A stretch of DNA of 64,000 bases from Oceanospirillum sp048268485 (GTDB lineage Bacteria; Pseudomonadota; Gammaproteobacteria; Pseudomonadales; Halomonadaceae), in NCBI GenBank assembly GCA_048268485.1, contig JBLWVL010000003.1, forward strand, positions 1 through 64,000, given 5' to 3'. Position 1 is the stretch's first letter, and each line of letters starts with the position of its first letter. The position numbers were made by a program, and so were the translations under genes. Below the pieces are notes generated by a model that was not told the origin of the DNA, ran no database searches, and worked only from the letters and a program-made list of their open reading frames with translations. This document shows positions 60,343-64,000 of this stretch, piece after piece.

Positions 60343-60639
60343 ATGACTAAATCAGAGTTAATTGAGCAAATAACCTTAAAACAACCCGAGCTATCAGCGA
60401 AGGAAGTTGAGGCTGCTGTTCGCATACTTCTTGAGCAAATAACCGATACACTGGCTACCGGTGGCAGAGTTGAGATTCGCGGTTTTGGCAGTTTTTCTCT
60501 GCATTACAGAGAGCCCCGTACCGGCCGCAACCCCAAGACCGGTGAATCCGTTGATCTGACCGGAAAATTTGTTCCTCATTTCAAGCCGGGAAAAGAACTT
60601 CGTGAACAGGTCGATGAAGCCAAAAAACTGCGAAGCTAA
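60343..60639 (+). CDS. ihfB: Integration host factor beta subunit
   Basis: A 98-residue HU/IHF DNA-bending protein. The N-terminal dimer region begins MTKSELIEQI; the beta-arm contains REPRTGRNPKTGE with the intercalating proline. GRVEIRGFGSFSLHYR and KFVPHFKPGKELREQV are typical of IhfB. AGGA lies eight bases before the ATG. It is upstream of lapAB, as in many gammaproteobacteria. Confidence 0.96.
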   Translation: MTKSELIEQITLKQPELSAKEVEAAVRILLEQITDTLATGGRVEIRGFGSFSLHYREPRTGRNPKTGESVDLTGKFVPHFKPGKELREQVDEAKKLRS

Positions 60640-60757
60640 TATGCCGTGCCTTGCAGTTTAAACTTCCGGGCTTGGACATCTGCTCTTTTTCATTAATGAG
60701 ATTCCTGTCTAATGCTGGCATAATCCAGCCATACCCAATCAGATAACAGGAGTTAAG

Positions 60758-61069
60758 ATGCGTTGGCTTAAAAGCGGTATTCTCTTTGTTGTGGTCTTAA
60801 CACTTCTGATCACCGGCGTGCTTTTTTCTTCCCGAAACACAACACCCTACGCCATCGACCTACTGATTTTCCGCCTACCGGAAATCAGCATTTCTTTGCT
60901 TATTCTGGGCAGTTTGGTTATCGGTCTTGTCACAGGCTGGTTACTATCGCTTACTACCTTTGTCCGCCTGAAAGCCTCTCAGTTACGCAGTGAAAAAGCT
61001 TTGAAAACTGCTCAAAAAGAGCTGGATACCCTAAGAATATCTGGTTTAAAGGACAGTCAGAATGAATGA
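60758..61069 (+). CDS. lapA: LapA, lipopolysaccharide assembly protein A
   Basis: A 103-residue DUF1049 protein with two transmembrane segments (about 5-24 and 44-66) and a C-terminal coiled coil. With LapB it belongs to the machinery that adjusts LpxC degradation and LPS synthesis. AGGAG precedes the ATG. It overlaps lapB by eight bases. Confidence 0.93.
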   Translation: MRWLKSGILFVVVLTLLITGVLFSSRNTTPYAIDLLIFRLPEISISLLILGSLVIGLVTGWLLSLTTFVRLKASQLRSEKALKTAQKELDTLRISGLKDSQNE

Positions 61070-62240
61070 AATGCTACTGCTGATCATTCTGGTCACAGCA
61101 ATAGCAACCGGCTTTTTTCTTGGTCAAAAAACCAAAAATAAAAGCAGGGGGCGCAAGGTTCCCCTGACGGAAAACAGCCTGAATAAAGATTATTTTACCG
61201 GCCTGACCTACCTTTTAAATGACCAACAGGATCAGGCAATAGAAACTTTTATGCGGGTTCTTGAAATCAATCCAGAGACCGTTGACACCCATATTGCCAT
61301 GGGTAACCTTTTCCGCAGTAAAGGCGAAACAGAAAAAGCGATCCGCCTGCATCAGAATCTCTTTGCCCGCCCAACGTTAAGCAAGCCACTGACTCAGCAG
61401 GTTCAACTGGAGCTAGCACGGGATTTTTTTGCTGCAGGGCTCTTTGATCGCGCTGAGCGCCTTCTGCTTGAAATCACTGAGGCTCAATCTGATGAAGTGC
61501 GCCTGCAGGTGCTGAAACTGCTGCTGCGTATCTATGAACAGGAAAAAGAATGGCAAAAAGCCATTGAGATCAGTAGTAACAGACTACTGAGGGATCTGCC
61601 CGAACAACGAAAAGCGGTTGCTCACTACTACTGTGAACTAGCGGAAAACCTGCTTAACCAGCAGGAAACAACTCAAGCCAGAAAGTACCTGAAACAAGCA
61701 CTTTACAACGATCCGAACTGCATCCGGGCAAACTGGTCAACGGCCAGTATGGAACTCAAAAACAACAATATTCGTAAAGGCCGCTCCCTTCTGCTGCGTA
61801 TTCCGGAACAGGACAAGCGCTATTACTCTCTGATTCTTCCTGAACTGCGACAGATTATGACCAATAAAGATCTGAGCCCTATTCTGGATGAAGCCCTGGA
61901 GCAGTTTCCATCTCAAACGGCGCTCAGCCTTAAGACAGAACTGATCCGGCAATGCTATGACAGTTATTCAGCTTTAGAGTACCTTGAAGCCTATTCCACC
62001 AGGCAGAAAAGTTCATCCCCCTTCGTTGCCGGTCTTCAGGTTAACCTCATATTGGAGCAGAAGAACAGCGCTCCACTGAAGCCAAGATTGCATCAACTGG
62101 AACAGCAGCTGGCTCGCTTCGAAAGTAAGCAACATAAGTCACGATGTGTCAGCTGCGGCTTCAAAAGCCAGCATACTCCTCTCTGGCAGTGTCCCAAATG
62201 CAGAAACTGGGGTAGCGTCCGGCCAGACGATGTCATTTGA
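61062..62240 (+). CDS. lapB: LapB (YciM), LPS assembly regulator
   Basis: A 392-residue protein with one N-terminal transmembrane anchor (about 2-20), nine or so TPR repeats (for example YFTGLTYLLNDQQDQAIETF), and a C-terminal rubredoxin-type metal site: CVSCGF and CPKCRNW (about 364-383). It brings LpxC to FtsH for degradation. AAGGA lies nine bases before the ATG. It ends ten bases from the convergent pyrF stop. Confidence 0.95.
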   Translation: MNEMLLLIILVTAIATGFFLGQKTKNKSRGRKVPLTENSLNKDYFTGLTYLLNDQQDQAIETFMRVLEINPETVDTHIAMGNLFRSKGETEKAIRLHQNLFARPTLSKPLTQQVQLELARDFFAAGLFDRAERLLLEITEAQSDEVRLQVLKLLLRIYEQEKEWQKAIEISSNRLLRDLPEQRKAVAHYYCELAENLLNQQETTQARKYLKQALYNDPNCIRANWSTASMELKNNNIRKGRSLLLRIPEQDKRYYSLILPELRQIMTNKDLSPILDEALEQFPSQTALSLKTELIRQCYDSYSALEYLEAYSTRQKSSSPFVAGLQVNLILEQKNSAPLKPRLHQLEQQLARFESKQHKSRCVSCGFKSQHTPLWQCPKCRNWGSVRPDDVI

Positions 62241-62250
62241 TTATTAGGCC

Positions 62251-62964
62251 TCAGTCTCTTACAGATGCAATTTCACGCTCAATCAAAGCCAGCGCCTGCA
62301 TCGGATCTTCCGCCTGAGTAATAGGCCGGCCAATAACTAAATAGTCACTACCGTCAATCAAAGCTTGCTTTGGTGTAACAATGCGCTGCTGATCACCTTT
62401 CTCAGCAAATGATGGACGAATCCCCGGAGTGACTAACTGAAAACTTCTTGGTAGCGCCTCACGCAGCATGACCGCCTCCTGGGCAGAACATACCACACCA
62501 TCAAGACCTGATTGTTCGGTCAATGATGCCAGATGCATAACCTGTTCAGCCAGAGTCGCATTCACACCTGTTTCCCGCAACTGCTGCTCATTCATACTGG
62601 TCAGAACAGTCACCGCGATCAAAAGGGTATCGTGGCCAGCGCCACGCAGACGCTTCAGAGACTCCTCCATCATTGGGCGACCACCACAAGCATGAACATT
62701 AACCATCCAAGCTCCGCTATCTGCTGCAGCCAATACCGCCTGTGCCGTCGTATTAGGAATATCGTGAAACTTAAGATCCAGAAAAACTTTAAAACCACGT
62801 TTAGTCAGAGCTTCGATAATAGAAGGGCCTGAACGGGTGAATAGCTCTTTACCCACTTTCAGCTGACAACGTCCCGGCTCAAGCTGATCCACAAACGCCA
62901 ATGCCTGCTCAGCATTAGGGTAATCCAGCGCAACAATAATCGGATTTTCAACAAATAGGGACAT
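62251..62964 (-). CDS. pyrF: Orotidine 5'-phosphate decarboxylase
   Basis: A 237-residue TIM-barrel enzyme making UMP. Active-site motif FLDLKFHDIPNTT (about 60-72), substrate-binding IVALDYPN at the start, KVGKELF and VTPGIRP with the phosphate loop. I use the ATG at 62964 with GAGG upstream; longer in-frame starts add 25 non-conserved residues. Confidence 0.96.
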   Translation of the reverse strand: MSLFVENPIIVALDYPNAEQALAFVDQLEPGRCQLKVGKELFTRSGPSIIEALTKRGFKVFLDLKFHDIPNTTAQAVLAAADSGAWMVNVHACGGRPMMEESLKRLRGAGHDTLLIAVTVLTSMNEQQLRETGVNATLAEQVMHLASLTEQSGLDGVVCSAQEAVMLREALPRSFQLVTPGIRPSFAEKGDQQRIVTPKQALIDGSDYLVIGRPITQAEDPMQALALIEREIASVRD

Positions 62965-63151
62965 CAGTATTTTCCTCAGCTGTGAGTGCGGGCACATTAT
63001 AAAGCCTGCCCTGAAAGGGTACAGAACAAATTCTCCCAAAAATTATCAGGCATATAAAAGTCAGATTAAAACCAAAGTCTATCAGGCAAATTGCCATTTT
63101 TTTTCTATGCTTAAAATGCAATATATGGAAAAAACCAACAGAGGATGTTTT

Positions 63152-63487
63152 ATGATGGTTAAACACCTACCCTTTAAAAAAAGCCTGATGACTGCTTTAT
63201 TAATCGCTTTTTCCTTCCTGGGCAGCCCCGCATTGAAAGCTGAAGCGAACAAAACAGAACAAGCTGCTATGGCCGTAACAAAAAATCAGCAAGTTTCTGT
63301 TGTTAATATAAATCAGGCAGGCTTATCTAAACTACAGGACCTGAAAGGAATTGGGCCCGCTAAGGCACAACGCATTTTGGATTTTCGGAATCAACACGGA
63401 CCATTCAAAAGCATTGAAGCACTGACTCAAGTAAAAGGGATCAACCTGAGAATTCTGGAACAAAACAAAGGGAGGATCAAAATCTGA
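63152..63487 (+). CDS. ComEA-family helix-hairpin-helix protein
   Basis: A 111-residue exported protein. The N-terminal signal peptide (about 1-30, ending ALKA) is followed by a short linker and a ComEA HhH domain: VNINQAGLSKLQDLKGIGPAKAQRILDFR, split here as VNINQAGLSKLQ and LKGIGPAKAQRIL, then ALTQVKGI. Such periplasmic proteins bind DNA during natural uptake, although many short versions in marine bacteria have no tested role. GAGG lies seven bases before ATGATG. It is monocistronic with a strong terminator. Confidence 0.88.
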   Translation: MMVKHLPFKKSLMTALLIAFSFLGSPALKAEANKTEQAAMAVTKNQQVSVVNINQAGLSKLQDLKGIGPAKAQRILDFRNQHGPFKSIEALTQVKGINLRILEQNKGRIKI

Positions 63488-63503
63488 TTTTAATCGATGC
63501 AAT

Positions 63504-63532
63504 AAAAAAGGAAGGTCTGTACCTTCCTTTTT
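63504..63532. terminator. Bidirectional terminator between comEA-like and fabG-type genes
   Basis: AAAAAGGAAGGT and ACCTTCCTTTTT are perfectly complementary around CTGT, serving both convergent genes. Confidence 0.9.
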
Positions 63533-63559
63533 ACGGCTTATCTGATCCAACAATCAGGA

Positions 63560-64000
63560 TCAGATACGCAGACCACCATCACACTCGATGATACGACCTG
63601 TGAAATAATCATTTTCAATAATATACTCAACAGAGTGCGCTATTTCATCAGGCTTACCCAGACGCTTCATAGGAATCACTGAGCACACTTTCTCTAGTGC
63701 TTCCGGTTTCATACCAGCCGTCATATCGGTTTCAATAAAGCCAGGGGCAATTGCGCCAACACGAATACCATAACGGGACAGCTCTTTAGCCCAGGTAACA
63801 GCCATATTAGCCACACCAGCTTTAGCCGCTGTATAGTTAGTCTGACCCAGGTTACCGGAACGGGAGATACTGGAGATATTAATAATAACCCCCTGAATAT
63901 CACGCTCGATCATCTGGCATGCCGCTTCACGGGCACACAGGAATACACCTGTCAGGTTTACATCGATAACCTGCTGCCACTGCTCCAAGCTCATCTTTTG
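63560..64000 (-). CDS. FabG-type short-chain dehydrogenase, 5' part outside the window
   Basis: The visible 147 residues are the C-terminal part of a classical short-chain reductase. The first codons and N-terminal NAD(P)-binding motif lie beyond base 64000. Catalytic residues are visible in order: Asn in VIDVNLTGVF, Ser in INISSISRSG, and Tyr/Lys in TNYTAAKAGV. The end, GRIIECDGGLRI, resembles 3-oxoacyl-ACP reductases (FabG) and acetoacetyl-CoA reductases (PhaB). Without the N-terminus and neighbours I cannot choose between these. Confidence 0.85.
   Translation of the reverse strand, partial: QKMSLEQWQQVIDVNLTGVFLCAREAACQMIERDIQGVIINISSISRSGNLGQTNYTAAKAGVANMAVTWAKELSRYGIRVGAIAPGFIETDMTAGMKPEALEKVCSVIPMKRLGKPDEIAHSVEYIIENDYFTGRIIECDGGLRI

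Noticed and set aside
1..64000. CRISPR arrays, insertion sequences, prophage or toxin-antitoxin modules
   Set aside because: No regularly spaced repeats, transposase, phage genes or toxin partner for the RHH-like protein are visible; the ygfX/sdhE pair is better explained by flavinylation biology.

Overview
The window is an ordinary piece of chromosome from a marine-type gammaproteobacterium. Gene content and order fit the Oceanospirillaceae (Neptuniibacter, Marinobacterium or Amphritea-like), with many blocks arranged as in Pseudomonas. I infer this from two things. The first is gene order: sdhCDAB-sucAB-lpd-sucCD opposite gltA; mazG-relA-rlmD-cysM next to barA/gacS; lepA-lepB-rnc-era-recO-pdxJ-acpS; rpoE-rseA-rseB-rseC-mucD; gltX followed by tRNA-Ala and tRNA-Glu. 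The second is protein character. No species can be fixed from sequence alone. There is no CRISPR array, intact insertion sequence, prophage or rRNA operon.

Layout. 1-460: intergenic DNA holding what looks like the decayed first codons of an integron integrase with a LexA-like site. 462-7820: class I fumarase, a membrane diguanylate cyclase, cysQ, a UbiA/MenA-type prenyltransferase, trhP, and a lipoprotein made of two tandem repeats. 8034-20927: the TCA-cycle supercluster, with succinate dehydrogenase, 2-oxoglutarate dehydrogenase and succinyl-CoA synthetase on the minus strand and citrate synthase divergent. Good sigma70-type promoters and several intercistronic hairpins are visible there. 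21022-29808: a 3-hydroxyisobutyrate-dehydrogenase-like enzyme, a PilZ/HD-GYP fusion with a damaged metal site, the tRNA-Ala/tRNA-Glu operon behind gltX, a nitrilase-family amidase, ampG, zur and two small enzymes or orphans. 29809-36607: a pair of coiled-coil paralogues, yajQ, panE, a small alarmone-hydrolase-like HD protein, ppc and a small RHH-like protein. 36640-46671: a candidate structured RNA, mazG, relA, rlmD, cysM, barA, acpS. 46682-57333: pdxJ, recO, era, rnc, lepB, lepA, mucD, rseC, rseB, rseA, rpoE, with an unannotated 36-residue leader ORF and a sigmaE-type promoter ahead of rpoE. 57761-64000: nadB, a ygfX-like gene, sdhE, ihfB, lapA, lapB, pyrF, a ComEA-like protein and the 3' part of a fabG-type reductase cut by the window edge.

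How the genes work together. Much of the window is central carbon metabolism: citrate synthase, 2-oxoglutarate dehydrogenase, succinyl-CoA synthetase, succinate dehydrogenase, fumarase, anaplerotic PEP carboxylase, and the SdhE flavinylation factor. The second theme is global signalling and envelope stress: RelA and a possible alarmone hydrolase, the BarA/GacS kinase, the sigmaE/RseA/RseB/RseC/MucD circuit, and three c-di-GMP-linked proteins (a GGEEF cyclase, a PilZ/HD-GYP protein and YajQ).

The least conventional signals are the rpoE leader peptide with its promoter, the integrase stub, the degenerate HD-GYP domain fused to an intact PilZ domain, the candidate sRNA at 36664-36770, the 20-bp-phased direct repeat between ppc and the RHH-like gene, and hairpins at the sdh/suc and rnc junctions. 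Nothing in the window is obviously a new multi-gene defence or mobile system.
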